DNA of 58,639 nt from Bdellovibrionaceae bacterium UBA3535 (GTDB taxonomy: Bacteria > Bdellovibrionota > Bdellovibrionia > Bdellovibrionales > UBA840): contig DFOS01000003.1 in NCBI GenBank assembly GCA_002376845.1, positions 1 through 58,639 on the forward strand, read 5' to 3'. Numbering within the stretch: position 1 is the stretch's first letter; each line of letters opens with the position of its first letter. A program made the translations under genes and the position numbers. Under the pieces are notes generated by a model, which did no database searches, was not told the origin of the DNA, and saw nothing but the letters and a program-made list of their open reading frames with translations. Of the stretch, positions 41,401 through 49,694 are shown one piece after another.

Positions 41401-44400
41401 CCTTTAACCAAGATATCAGCTCCTGGGATACCTCGAGTGTAACACTTATGCAAGGCATGTTCTTGGACGCCAGTGCTTTCAATCAACCTATAGGGTCTTG
41501 GGACACTTCCAGTGTAACAATTATGTCTAACATGTTCATGCGCGCAAGTTCTTTTAATCAAGACATCGGTGCTTGGGATACTTCAAATGTTACGACTATG
41601 TACAACATGTTTTATGGTGCCAGTGCTTTTAATCAAGACATCGGTGCCTGGGATACCTCAAACGTGGTGACTATGTGGAGTATGTTTCAGAATGCCAGTG
41701 CTTTCAATCAACCTATAGGGTCTTGGGACACTTCCAGTGTAACAAATATGACTAACATGTTCATGGGCGCAAGTTCTTTTAATCAAGACATCGGTGCTTG
41801 GGATACTTCTAGTGTAACGAATATGGAGTCTATGTTCGAAGGTGCCAGTGCTTTTAATCAAAATATTAGTGGTTGGGATGTTGCTAGTGTTACAGATATT
41901 AGTGACATGTTTCGTGAAGCCTCGTCCTTTAACCAAGATATAAGTTCTTGGAATACTTCTAGTGCGATAGATATGTCTTCAATGTTCATGGGCGCAAGTT
42001 CTTTTAATCAAGACATCGGTGCTTGGAATACTTCAAGCGTGACGAATATGCGATGGATGTTTAACAGTGCGGATGCATTCAATCAAGCTATAGGCTCCTG
42101 GGATACCTCGAGTGTAACGAATATGTACGGTATGTTCCAAGACGCCATTACCTTTAACCAGGACCTGTCTTGCTGGAATGTCTCGGGTATAGCTTCTGAA
42201 CCAACTAACTTCGACACCGGCGCCACCTCCTGGACCGATCCACGCCCAGTTTGGGGCGGGCCGATTCCTGGTAGCTGTACACCTACATTTAGCTCTACTT
42301 GGGACACCACGCTTCCTGGCACATCTGGCTCCAACCAAATTGCTCTGCCGCTGGAGGCATCGGGGACCTATAACTTTACGGTTACCAGCCCAGATGACTT
42401 AGTGGGCGATCCAGTAACCATTACATCGCACACGAGCAATGTTCTTACCTTCTCAACATCCGGCGCAAAGACCATTCATATTACAGGTACTATTGAAGGC
42501 TTTAGCTTTAACAATGGCGGCGACGCTGAAAAGATTACTGGAATATCTGAGTGGGGACCGCTTCGTTTAGGCAATAGTGGTGATTATTTTGAAGGAGCAA
42601 GTAATTTAGCTGATATTTCGGCAACAGATCCTCTTGATTTGACAGGGACTACCGATTTGTCAAGTATGTTTAAAGATGCTAGTAATTTAACTGTCAGCGG
42701 GACCATTAACAATTGGGATACTTCGAGTGTTACGGATATGTCTTGGATGTTCCGTAGTGCCAGTGCATTTAACGGAGATATCGGCGCATGGGATACCTCG
42801 AGTGTTACGGATATGTCTATTATGTTTAACTCGGCCTCCGCGTTCAATCAAGATATAGGTTCCTGGAATACCTCGAATGTAACGGATATGGGTGCTATGT
42901 TTCACACAGCGAATGCTTTTAATCAAGATATTAGTTCTTGGAACACTTCAAGTTTAGAGGATATGGGGGTGATGTTTAGAAACGCTAGTTCTTTTAACCA
43001 ACCCATAGGTTCTTGGGATGTTTCTAGCGTAACAAATATGCAGGGTGTTTTTTGGAGTGCTAGTTCATTTAATCAAAATCTAAGCGCTTGGAATACTTCC
43101 GCTGTTACGCAAATGGATTTGATGTTTCGTAGTGCAAGTGTATTTAACCAAGATATTAGCTCTTGGGATACATCAAGTGTTACGAATATGGCTAATATGT
43201 TTTTCGGTGCGGATGCTTTCAATCAAGATATAGGTTCTTGGGATACATCAAGTGTTACGAATATGAGCAGTATGTTCTATGATGCGGATGCTTTCAATCA
43301 AGATATAGGTTCTTGGGATACATCAAGTGTTACGAATATGAGCAGTATGTTCTACCGTGCTAGTGCCTTTAATCAGCCTATAGGCTTATGGAATACTTCC
43401 AATGTTACAGATATGTCTTCAATGTTTAACGATGCAGGTGATTTTAATCAATCCCTTAACTCATGGGATGTATCGAATGTACAAACTATGGACTCTATGT
43501 TTTTACAGGCAGATAGTTTTAACGGAGCGATAGGCTCCTGGAACACCTCAAGTGTTACAGACATGGACTCTATGTTTCTCTCCTCTTATATTTTTAACCA
43601 AGATATTAGTTCTTGGGATGTATCTAATGTTACGAATATGTCTTACATGTTTCAGAATGCTACATCGTTTAACCAAGACCTCTCTTGCTGGGATGTAACA
43701 GGCATAGCTTCTGAGCCTATGGGTTTTGACACAGGCGCCACCTCCTGGACCGACCCAAAACCAGTCTGGGGCGGCCCGATTCCGGGTAGTTGTACACCTA
43801 CCTTTAGCTCTACTTGGGATACCACGCTTCCGGGCACATCTGGTTCTAATCAAATTGCCTTGCCGCTGGAGGCATCGGGCACCTATAACTTTACGGTTAC
43901 CAGCCCAGATGACTTAGTGGGCGATCCAGTAACCATTACCTCGCACACGAGCAATGTTCTTACCTTCTCAACTTCAGGCGTGAAGACCATTCATATTACG
44001 GGAACTATTGAAGGCTTTAGCTTTAATGATAGTGGAGACGTGGAAAAGATTACCGGAATATCGGAGTGGGGGCCGCTGCGTTTAGGCAATAGTGGTAGCT
44101 ATTTTCGGGGGGCAAGTAATTTAGCAGATATTTCGGCTACTGATCCTCTGGATTTGACGGGGACAACGGATTTAATCAGTATGTTTCGAGATGCTAGTAG
44201 TTTAACAGTTACTGGTACGATAAATAATTGGAATACCTCAAATGTGACGAATATGTCTGATATGTTCCGCAGTGCCAGTGCATTTAACGGAGATATCGGC
44301 GCATGGGATACCTCGAGTGTTACGGATATGTCCATTATGTTCTATAATGCCATTGCATTTGATCAAGATATCGGCGCATGGGATACCTCGAGTGTAACGA

Positions 44401-45641
44401 ATATGTCTTATATGTTCCGTAATGCCACTGCATTTGATCAAGATATCGGTACTTGGGATGTATCGGGGGTAAGCGATATGACTCAAATGTTTTATGCAGC
44501 CAGCGCCTTTAATCAAAATATTGGCAGTTGGGATGTTTCTAGCGTAACGAATATGTCTAATATGTTCCGCAGTGCAATTGCATTTGATCAAGATATCGGC
44601 GCATGGGATACCTCGAGTGTAACGAATATGTCTAATATGTTCTTTGCTGCCAGTGTATTTAATCAAGATATCGGCGCATGGGATACCTCGAGCGTAACGA
44701 ATATATCTTGGATGTTTGGTAGTGCTAGCGCCTTTAATCAAGACATCGGCAGTTGGGATGTATCGAGCACGACGAATATGTCTTATATGTTTGCTAACGC
44801 CAGTGCCTTTAATCAAGACATCGGCAGTTGGAATGTATCGAGTGTAACGAATATGTCTAATATGTTTGCTGACGCCAGTGCTTTTAATCAATATATTGGC
44901 TCATGGGATGTATCGAGTGTAACGAATATGTCTTGGATGTTCTATTATGCCAGTGCCTTTAATCAAAACATTGGGAGTTGGGATGTATCGAGTGTAACAA
45001 ATATGACTTCTATGTTTAGATTCAACAATCAATTCAACCAAGATCTCTCTTGTTGGGATGTTACCGGTATTGCATCTGAGCCCACTAATTTTGACGATTC
45101 CGCCTCTTCTTGGACCGACCCGCGCCCAGTCTGGGGCGGGCCGATTCCTGTGGGCTGTAACGGTAGTACTATGTTTGTTACCTCTACAACATCTAATGGT
45201 GATTTAGGTGGAATATCTGGAGCCAATACCACTTGTCAAAGCTTAGCGACAACAGCTGGTTTAGCAAACCCTAGCTCCTACAGAGCCGTGATTAGTACTT
45301 CAAGTACGGATGCAAGGGATAATATTTCCAGCGCTTTATATTATCCCGTTTATAGTACGACTGGAGTTGTAATCGCCGCTACGGATCTATGGTCGGGAAG
45401 TTTAGATGCTGCCCCTGAAAGAGATGAAGATGGCAATCTCCAGCAAGAAACTGTATGGGCAAATACAAATGCTACAACTGGTAGAGATAATACAGGCACA
45501 GATTGTAATGGCTGGACCAGCGATTCTTCAGGACAATTCGGTGATATAGGTAGATCAGATGATACCAGTTCAAACTGGATTAATGTTAATATTTCTTTAT
45601 GTAATGCGCCGATGGCTTTTTATTGTATTGGGATAAGATAA
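38424..45641 (+). CDS. Giant BspA-like (DUF285) repeat surface protein, 2405 residues
   Basis: A long signal peptide (hydrophobic part about residues 20-45, ending ISHAQ) is followed by five blocks. Each has a header domain and then an array of 25-residue repeats of the form [SAG]WDTSSVTNMSxMFxxASAFNQDIG, about 11, 6, 11, 13 and 11 per block, then a cap with CWDVTGIASEP and WTDPRPVWG. Headers are of two kinds: A (TWDTTLxGTSGSNQIALPL) in blocks 1, 4 and 5, and B (TWNTNNTSAGSSGSNQ with a PKD-like VDWGDGNTSV) in blocks 2 and 3. The final ~160 residues (FVTSTTSNGDLGGISGANTTCQSLA ... APMAFYCIG) resemble DUF1554-type lectin-like domains. DUF285 repeats fold as leucine-rich-repeat-like solenoids and mediate adhesion in other bacteria. 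A nine-G tract and candidate operators lie upstream; a terminator follows. No cell-wall or outer-membrane anchor is seen. Confidence 0.9.
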   Translation: MKTLMRKFTKPKPAWRFFKIATAFGSLTLSLAFLFATSTAQISHAQFLPFAFWKEADQAEPFISTWDTTLAGTSGSNQIALPLEASGTYNFTVTSPDDLVGQPVTINTHTSNTLTFSTGGVKTIEIRGTIEGWRFNNAGDADKITEISQWGALRLGNNGSYFSGASNLADISATDPIDLSGTTYLAQMFQFTDSLTVSGNINNWDTSGVTNMSFMFYGASAFNDDISNWDTSSVTNMYYMFGGADNFNQDISSWDTSSVSNMSYMFYDTAAFNQSLNSWDVSSVTDMSSMFRDAVVFNSNISSWDTSNVTSMQQMFFGASAFNQDIGSWDTSNVTNMARMFNGASSFNQNIGGWDTSNITSGSYMFSGATVFNQPIGSWDVSNVTSMNHMFNNTSAFNQDIGDWDVSNVTNMDYMFWNATAFDQDIGQWDTSNVTSMRTMFSGASAFNQDIGFWDVSNATIMFSMFQFATSFNQDLSCWDVTGIASEPSNFDTGATSWTDPRPQWGTAGCTPMIMTWNTNNTSAGSSGSNQITLPLVSGATYNFSVDWGDGNTSVITSDTDPDATHTYASAGTYTVSIRGQFDRLAFGNNGDRLKLLDVTQWGNNQWTSMESMFWGAANLQITASDAPDLSGVTSMSSMFRSATNFNSDIGSWDVSNVTNMANMFMSAISFNRDIGGWNVSSVTDLSRMFYTASSFNQDLNGWDVSNVTNMYAVFSNSAYNYPLSSWDVSNVVDMSYMFQAASAFNQDISNWDVSSVTNMSAMFNDADAFDQNIGGWDVSSATNMGLMFRDAVAFNQDLSCWNVSGIGTAPFFFDNGASAWTEPKPVWGTAGCTPMIMTWNTNNTSAGSSGSNQITLPLVSGATYDFTVDWGDGNTSVITSDTDPDATHTYASAGTYTVSIRGQFDRLAFNNTGDRLKLLDVTQWGNNEWTSMESMFSGAENLQITASDAPDLSGVTSMQYMFFAASAFNQDISSWDTSNVTNMLDMFREASSFNQDISSWDTSSVTLMQGMFLDASAFNQPIGSWDTSSVTIMSNMFMRASSFNQDIGAWDTSNVTTMYNMFYGASAFNQDIGAWDTSNVVTMWSMFQNASAFNQPIGSWDTSSVTNMTNMFMGASSFNQDIGAWDTSSVTNMESMFEGASAFNQNISGWDVASVTDISDMFREASSFNQDISSWNTSSAIDMSSMFMGASSFNQDIGAWNTSSVTNMRWMFNSADAFNQAIGSWDTSSVTNMYGMFQDAITFNQDLSCWNVSGIASEPTNFDTGATSWTDPRPVWGGPIPGSCTPTFSSTWDTTLPGTSGSNQIALPLEASGTYNFTVTSPDDLVGDPVTITSHTSNVLTFSTSGAKTIHITGTIEGFSFNNGGDAEKITGISEWGPLRLGNSGDYFEGASNLADISATDPLDLTGTTDLSSMFKDASNLTVSGTINNWDTSSVTDMSWMFRSASAFNGDIGAWDTSSVTDMSIMFNSASAFNQDIGSWNTSNVTDMGAMFHTANAFNQDISSWNTSSLEDMGVMFRNASSFNQPIGSWDVSSVTNMQGVFWSASSFNQNLSAWNTSAVTQMDLMFRSASVFNQDISSWDTSSVTNMANMFFGADAFNQDIGSWDTSSVTNMSSMFYDADAFNQDIGSWDTSSVTNMSSMFYRASAFNQPIGLWNTSNVTDMSSMFNDAGDFNQSLNSWDVSNVQTMDSMFLQADSFNGAIGSWNTSSVTDMDSMFLSSYIFNQDISSWDVSNVTNMSYMFQNATSFNQDLSCWDVTGIASEPMGFDTGATSWTDPKPVWGGPIPGSCTPTFSSTWDTTLPGTSGSNQIALPLEASGTYNFTVTSPDDLVGDPVTITSHTSNVLTFSTSGVKTIHITGTIEGFSFNDSGDVEKITGISEWGPLRLGNSGSYFRGASNLADISATDPLDLTGTTDLISMFRDASSLTVTGTINNWNTSNVTNMSDMFRSASAFNGDIGAWDTSSVTDMSIMFYNAIAFDQDIGAWDTSSVTNMSYMFRNATAFDQDIGTWDVSGVSDMTQMFYAASAFNQNIGSWDVSSVTNMSNMFRSAIAFDQDIGAWDTSSVTNMSNMFFAASVFNQDIGAWDTSSVTNISWMFGSASAFNQDIGSWDVSSTTNMSYMFANASAFNQDIGSWNVSSVTNMSNMFADASAFNQYIGSWDVSSVTNMSWMFYYASAFNQNIGSWDVSSVTNMTSMFRFNNQFNQDLSCWDVTGIASEPTNFDDSASSWTDPRPVWGGPIPVGCNGSTMFVTSTTSNGDLGGISGANTTCQSLATTAGLANPSSYRAVISTSSTDARDNISSALYYPVYSTTGVVIAATDLWSGSLDAAPERDEDGNLQQETVWANTNATTGRDNTGTDCNGWTSDSSGQFGDIGRSDDTSSNWINVNISLCNAPMAFYCIGIR
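38990..45100 (+). repeat. About 52 tandem 75-base coding repeats in five blocks
   Basis: The repeats of the BspA-like protein are in DNA units of 75 bases, with one 72-base unit in block 2 (near 40530-40600). Some neighbours are almost identical: the units around 43230 and 43305 differ at only a few bases over about 70, showing recent duplication. Repeats such as those at 41480-41580 and 41705-41805 also match closely. The DNA favours slippage and unequal recombination without frame loss. Confidence 0.85.
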
Positions 45642-45983
45642 TAAACTGACCTACCTTGGCGTGTTTAGAAGATGCGAGACACTTGAGCATATCAGGCGAT
45701 ATACCAAAGTGTTGCAGCGTCTTTTGTTTTGTCCCTTTAAATCTGAGTGGGTAGCAGCCGAAAAGCTTTTACTACAACGCAAACATAGGTAGCACTAGAC
45801 TCTTTTGAAGCCGGACTTTCTTTTAAAGTGTCCGGTTTTAATTATTTTTTCGGACAAGTAAGTGGATGAGGGGCAAGAATAAGCATATTTCATGATGGTT
45901 TCTCATAGTATTCAATATCTGCGTCTGAAATTATGTACTTAAAATCTTATGAAAAATGGGCAAATACACGAAGGCAGGTCAGT
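45642..45983. other. 342-base gap without a gene
   Basis: Holds the terminator of the BspA-like gene (45811-45850) and a nested hairpin, ACACTT/AAGTGT with inner ATATC-AGGC-GATAT (about 45700-45735). No credible ORF or other element was seen. Confidence 0.6.
45811..45855 (+). terminator. Rho-independent terminator of the BspA-like gene
   Basis: CCGGAC (45811-45816) and GTCCGG (45829-45834) pair; TTT and AAA extend the stem around a CTTTT loop with a two-base bulge. TTTTAATTATTTTTT follows. Confidence 0.8.
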
Positions 45984-46859
45984 TTAAAACAACCAAGAAT
46001 AACTCAGGCCCAAGACCCGGTACGTAGTCACATGATTCTGCTTGCCGAATATGGTTTTGCTAGTTGCATCCAGCTCTCCTGTATAGGCGGCTTGCCAGTA
46101 GGAGAGGCCAAACTGGTTTTTTTTGTTTTTAGTTAGGTAGTAAAATTCTCCCCGAACAAATAAAGCATAACCATCACTTTTTAAAGCTCTTTGCGTTTTG
46201 TCTTTCGTATTCAACATTAGCACCATGTCCAGAGAAGCCGTAAGATGGATGCGTTCGGTAACAGTAAGGCCGCGCTCAATGCCGCCAAGAACTCCAGAGT
46301 AGTTTTGAATGATAAATTGGTTCACATCATCCACCACTTCAAAATTGTTTTGCGTAAGGTGGTAGCCAAGTCTTGCTGCAAAGTAGTTGCCCTTTCGTGT
46401 GGGGTCAAACTCCAAAATGTAGCGCCCACTAATGTCTGCGGTATAAAAAAATGCCGAATCATTGGCGCGTCCAACATCAGAATCGTTGGGCGGGTAAAGA
46501 CCATTTTGCGCGTAAAGGCCGCGCACCTCCAGCCCATAAGGACTTTCAAATTTGTGAATCCATTCGCCGCCTAGAAAGGGCATGGTGTTGTCTCCGGAGT
46601 TGATTTTTAATCCTGGAGTATTGCCGGCCACCACTTGTATCAGGCCCGTTCGTAGATTGAGGCGCTTTTGCGAGGTAGGGTTGTTGGCCCGTATCTCTTT
46701 TAAGTAGTATTTGGCTTCTTGAATTAGCGGGTTGGCCTTTTTCTTTTTCCTTCCCTCTAGGGCCTCTTGCACCACGGGCATGATTTCCTGCTCCTTGCTT
46801 TGGGCCTTGGGCAAATCGGCGTCTTGCGCCATAAGAAGAGATACAAGTAGCGGGAACAT
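45984..46859 (-). CDS. Outer-membrane beta-barrel protein
   Basis: A 291-residue protein. A short hydrophobic signal (FPLLVSLLMA) and a helical linker rich in Lys and Gln are followed by amphipathic strands with alternating residues (RLNLRTGLIQVVAG, YGLEVRGLYAQNGLY, NYFAARLGYHLTQNNF, GYALFVRGEFYYLTK, QFGLSYWQAAYTGEL). The last residues VLGLSYSWLF end in Phe, the barrel-insertion signal. Likely a porin-like or surface barrel of unknown substrate. It precedes a gene for an M23 peptidase on the same strand, about 38 bases away. Confidence 0.8.
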   Translation of the reverse strand: MFPLLVSLLMAQDADLPKAQSKEQEIMPVVQEALEGRKKKKANPLIQEAKYYLKEIRANNPTSQKRLNLRTGLIQVVAGNTPGLKINSGDNTMPFLGGEWIHKFESPYGLEVRGLYAQNGLYPPNDSDVGRANDSAFFYTADISGRYILEFDPTRKGNYFAARLGYHLTQNNFEVVDDVNQFIIQNYSGVLGGIERGLTVTERIHLTASLDMVLMLNTKDKTQRALKSDGYALFVRGEFYYLTKNKKNQFGLSYWQAAYTGELDATSKTIFGKQNHVTTYRVLGLSYSWLF

Positions 46860-46897
46860 ACCTATAGATTAGAGGATTCTTAAAACATGCGTCAATC

Positions 46898-47401
46898 TTA
46901 GGGCAGGTATTTCAGTGGATCGACGGGTTTTTTGTGCTTTCTTAGTTCAAAATGCAAATGCGCCCCGGTTGTTCGTCCAGTCATGCCAATTCGGGCAATT
47001 TTTTGGCCGCGCTCCACCCAGTCTCCCTCGCGCACACTGTAAGAGTCCAAATGCGCGTACATCGAACCCCATCCAGAAGGATGCTCCAAAATGATGAGTT
47101 TTCCAAAGCCGCGGTAGTGGCGACTACCGGTGTAGACCACTCTTCCGCTATGGGCCGCATAGATGGGGCTGCCAACTGGCTTGGCAATATCAATTCCTAA
47201 ATGCGGGCGACCATTGGTTTTAAAGCCCCGAGAAAAGCGTCCTCCCTTCGTGGGCCAAGATAGTTCCATCACATGGGAGGAGTGGGGACTGGGCCGGTAG
47301 GGCTTGGCCTTTGCCGTTGCCGCAGGTCTTCGGTATTCGGGCAGCTGCAGGGAGCCGCAAGAGATGAGAATGCAAGAGAGAAAAACAAAAAGCAGGCGCA
47401 T
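46898..47401 (-). CDS. M23 (LytM-type) peptidase lipoprotein
   Basis: A 167-residue lipoprotein with lipobox LISC (Cys15) and an M23 domain: HLGIDIAKPVG has the metal-binding H-x3-D, and TGAHLHFELRK has HLHFE with catalytic His. It should cleave peptide cross-links in peptidoglycan at the outer membrane or in the periplasm. Both metal motifs are intact, unlike degenerate NlpD/EnvC proteins. AAGGT precedes the ATG. Confidence 0.9.
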   Translation of the reverse strand: MRLLFVFLSCILISCGSLQLPEYRRPAATAKAKPYRPSPHSSHVMELSWPTKGGRFSRGFKTNGRPHLGIDIAKPVGSPIYAAHSGRVVYTGSRHYRGFGKLIILEHPSGWGSMYAHLDSYSVREGDWVERGQKIARIGMTGRTTGAHLHFELRKHKKPVDPLKYLP

Positions 47402-47519
47402 ACCTTATTGTATACATAAAATAAATGTGAAGCCTTGTTTTTCGGAAAACTAATCCAGAAGTCGGAAGCAAAATCTGCCTATACCCAATTAATGGCAGAA
47501 AGAATTTGGCAGCGTATTT

Positions 47520-47562
47520 GCTAAGAAAAAGTCCGCTGCCTGATTCAGGTCCAGCGGACTTT
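47520..47562 (-). terminator. Long hairpin, likely terminator on the minus strand
   Basis: AAAGTCCGCTG (47528-47538) and CAGCGGACTTT (47552-47562) pair perfectly, with an inner CCTGA/TCAGG stem. On the minus strand it is followed by TTCTTAG after the T-rich stem end, fitting a terminator for the rpiB-glyA operon, about 300 bases after glyA. Confidence 0.6.
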
Positions 47563-47596
47563 GCAGCCCTCTAACTTGTGAAGAAAGGGGGTAGAT

Positions 47597-47728
47597 ATGA
47601 AATATAAACACTATATTTTATATCGGCGATATTTGCATATTCTTAAATTAATTATTCACCTAATCATGGCTGTGGGGAAAGTGATTTGGTATGCATGGAT
47701 ATTGTTTGCAAAGATTTTTGCGGCTTAA
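47597..47728 (+). CDS. Putative 43-residue membrane protein
   Basis: ATG 47597 to TAA 47728 with a strong binding site (GGGGG five bases before the ATG). The sequence opens with a Tyr/His/Arg-rich stretch (MKYKHYILYRRYLHILK) followed by a hydrophobic helix with Trp residues (LIIHLIMAVGKVIWYAWILF) and ends KIFAA. It lies in the gap between the M23 peptidase and glyA genes. The site and the helix make it a good small-protein candidate. Function unknown. Confidence 0.6.
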   Translation: MKYKHYILYRRYLHILKLIIHLIMAVGKVIWYAWILFAKIFAA

Positions 47729-47855
47729 GTTTTTGCCATGTCAGGAACCACGGGTTCGACTAGGGCCGTAAATTCCGCTGGGCCTCGGGCAGCACCACCA
47801 AGGCATCTTCCGCGGCAGCAAAAAAGATCATGTCCGAGAAGCGGCCAGCAGTTTT

Positions 47856-49091
47856 TTATACTTCCCGGTAAATCGGAAAGGACAAACAAAGCTCGCGCAC
47901 ATCCTCTTTGATCTTTGCCAAAATCTTTTCATCCCCGGCATTCTTAATGCTTTGATCTATCCAGCCAGCAATTTTTTTCATCTCTTCGCTTTTCATGCCG
48001 CGGGTGGTGAGGGCCGGAGTGCCGATGCGAATTCCCGAAGTTACAAAAGGGGAGCGTTGATCGTAGGGAACCGAATTTTTATTCACCGTAATGCCGGCTT
48101 TGCCCAAAGCCGTTTCTGCATCTTTGCCGCTGATTCCCTGCTTGGTAAGATCCATCAAAATCAAATGGTTGTCCGTGCCGCCAGTGACCAGATCATAGCC
48201 TAGCTCAAGTAATACTTCAGCCAAAGCCTTGGCGTTCTTAAGGATTTGTTCAACATAGACTTTAAAGCTTGGATCTAAAGCCTCTTTAAAAGCTACGGCT
48301 TTGGCAGCAATCACATGCTCCAAGGGGCCGCCCTGCATGCCGGGAAAAATTGAGGAGTTGACCTGCTTGGCATTTTCTTCACTGGTAAGGATGATGCCGC
48401 CGCGTGGGCCCCGTAGAGTTTTGTGTGTGGTGGAGGTAGTAAAATCAGCCACTCCTACCGGACTAGGATGTAGGCCTGCAGCCACAAGCCCCGCAAAGTG
48501 TGCCATGTCTGCCACCAGATAGGCCCCAACGGCATCAGCGATCTCTCGAAATTTGGTAAAATCAATTTCCCTAGGGTAGGCCGAATAGCCGGCAATCAAG
48601 ATCTTTGGTTTGTGCTCTTGGGCCTGCGCCATGATATTGTCGTAATTGATACGATGACTGCTTTCATCGAGTTGGTAGTGTACGGCTTGAAAAAGTTTGC
48701 CCGAAAAATTTACGGGAGATCCATGTGTTAAGTGGCCACCGTGGGATAGATCCATCCCCAAAATCGTATCTCCCGGTTTCGCAATCGATAAGAAGACTGC
48801 CATATTTGCTTGCGAGCCCGAATGGGGCTGCACATTGGCATGTTCGGCGCCAAAAAGTTTTTTTGCTCGTTCAATGGCAAGCTCCTCACTCACATCGACA
48901 AATTCGCAGCCGCCGTAATAGCGCTTTTTCGGGTAGCCCTCGGCGTATTTGTTGGTTAGCACCGAGCCTTGTGTTTGCATGACTGCTTTTGAGGCGTAGT
49001 TTTCCGAAGCTATCATCTCCAGTTCGTATTCTTGCCGGTCGCTTTCTTGCTGAATGACTTTAAAAATTTCTGGATCTTGCGCTTCTAACAT
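47856..49091 (-). CDS. glyA: Serine hydroxymethyltransferase GlyA
   Basis: A PLP enzyme that converts serine and tetrahydrofolate to glycine and 5,10-methylene-THF. The 411-residue length and all landmarks fit: YAEGYPKKRYYGGCEFVD near the N-terminus, GDTILGMDLSHGGHLTHG, the PLP-Lys in TTSTTHKTLRGPRGG, and the C-terminal RIGTPALTTRGM. The binding site GAGGTG lies in the last rpiB codons; the stop of rpiB is one base before the ATG, so they are coupled. The 3' region ends in the hairpin at 47528. Confidence 0.96.
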   Translation of the reverse strand: MLEAQDPEIFKVIQQESDRQEYELEMIASENYASKAVMQTQGSVLTNKYAEGYPKKRYYGGCEFVDVSEELAIERAKKLFGAEHANVQPHSGSQANMAVFLSIAKPGDTILGMDLSHGGHLTHGSPVNFSGKLFQAVHYQLDESSHRINYDNIMAQAQEHKPKILIAGYSAYPREIDFTKFREIADAVGAYLVADMAHFAGLVAAGLHPSPVGVADFTTSTTHKTLRGPRGGIILTSEENAKQVNSSIFPGMQGGPLEHVIAAKAVAFKEALDPSFKVYVEQILKNAKALAEVLLELGYDLVTGGTDNHLILMDLTKQGISGKDAETALGKAGITVNKNSVPYDQRSPFVTSGIRIGTPALTTRGMKSEEMKKIAGWIDQSIKNAGDEKILAKIKEDVRELCLSFPIYREV

Positions 49092-49092
49092 T

Positions 49093-49512
49093 TTACACCT
49101 CGATTTTTTCTACACGTTGTAAGTGGCGTCCGCCCTCAAACTTGGCGGCAAAAAACGCCTTACAAATATTCACCGCCTCGCTTTCAGAAACAAAGCGCGA
49201 GGCCAAGCAAAGTACGTTGGCATTATTGTGCTCTTTTGCCAAACTTGCAATCTCTTCGCTCCAACATAGGGCAGCTCTTATACCCTTGTGCTTATTGGCC
49301 GCCATGGCCATGCCTTGCCCCGATCCGCAAATCATTACGGCGTAATCGGCCTTGCCCGCAAGCAAGGCCTTACAGGCTTTGTGCGCAAAATCAGGGTAAT
49401 CGACTCGGGCATCGGAGTCGGGGCCCATATCCACCCATTCCGCTAAGTCGCTCTTCAAGAGTTTTTCTTTTAGTGCATAGCCAGCATGATCGCTAGCAAG
49501 AAGAACTTTCAT
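49093..49512 (-). CDS. rpiB: Ribose-5-phosphate isomerase B RpiB
   Basis: Interconverts ribose-5-P and ribulose-5-P (possibly allose-6-P). ATG 49512 gives KVLLASDHAGYALKEKLL, the family start, after a GAGG site; the 34-codon extension upstream is rejected. ICGSGQGMAMAANKHKGIRAALC carries the catalytic Cys and phosphate-binding residues, and NVLCLASRFV is the C-terminal signature. It is in an operon with glyA, as in many bacteria. Confidence 0.94.
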   Translation of the reverse strand: MKVLLASDHAGYALKEKLLKSDLAEWVDMGPDSDARVDYPDFAHKACKALLAGKADYAVMICGSGQGMAMAANKHKGIRAALCWSEEIASLAKEHNNANVLCLASRFVSESEAVNICKAFFAAKFEGGRHLQRVEKIEV

Positions 49513-49524
49513 AATACCTCGCAA

Positions 49525-49694
49525 ACTGCTCCACTTTGATGTTGTTAAGTTAAGGTAAACGCTTCTTTTTGCAAGGTTTTTCATGAAAATCTGGGAATGC
49601 CCGGAAGCGGCCATTGTGGAGCGAATATTTGATTAAAATATGCAGTACTTAGCTGGGCACAAAAAACATTAGCAACAACAAAAGGGAGCACTTT
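49525..49694. repeat. Inverted-repeat element, copy B (MITE-like)
   Basis: A 170-base segment from ACTGCTCCACTTTGATG (49525, continuing TTGTTAA) to the right end TTAGCAACAACA plus AAAGGGAGCACTTT (49669-49694). The 26-base right end is identical to that of copy C, and a GTACTTAG motif lies about 25 bases inside in both. The right end runs into the RelE toxin stop codon. Confidence 0.7.

Noticed and set aside
38990..45100. Regular 75-base repeats as a CRISPR array
   Set aside because: The repeats are continuous coding sequence with no unique spacers.
39242..45232. Many long minus-strand ORFs opposite the BspA-like gene
   Set aside because: They repeat with the 75-base period of the sense gene and lack binding sites, so they are shadows.
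45933..46136. Plus-strand ORF of 67 codons
   Set aside because: It overlaps the beta-barrel gene in antisense and has no binding site or recognisable features.
47729..47855. GC-rich stretch after glyA that reads like coding sequence in two minus-strand frames (AAAEDALVVLPEAQ and GGAARGPAEFTALVEP)
   Set aside because: No start, no binding site, short in both frames and no recognised family. It could be a gene remnant but cannot be supported.
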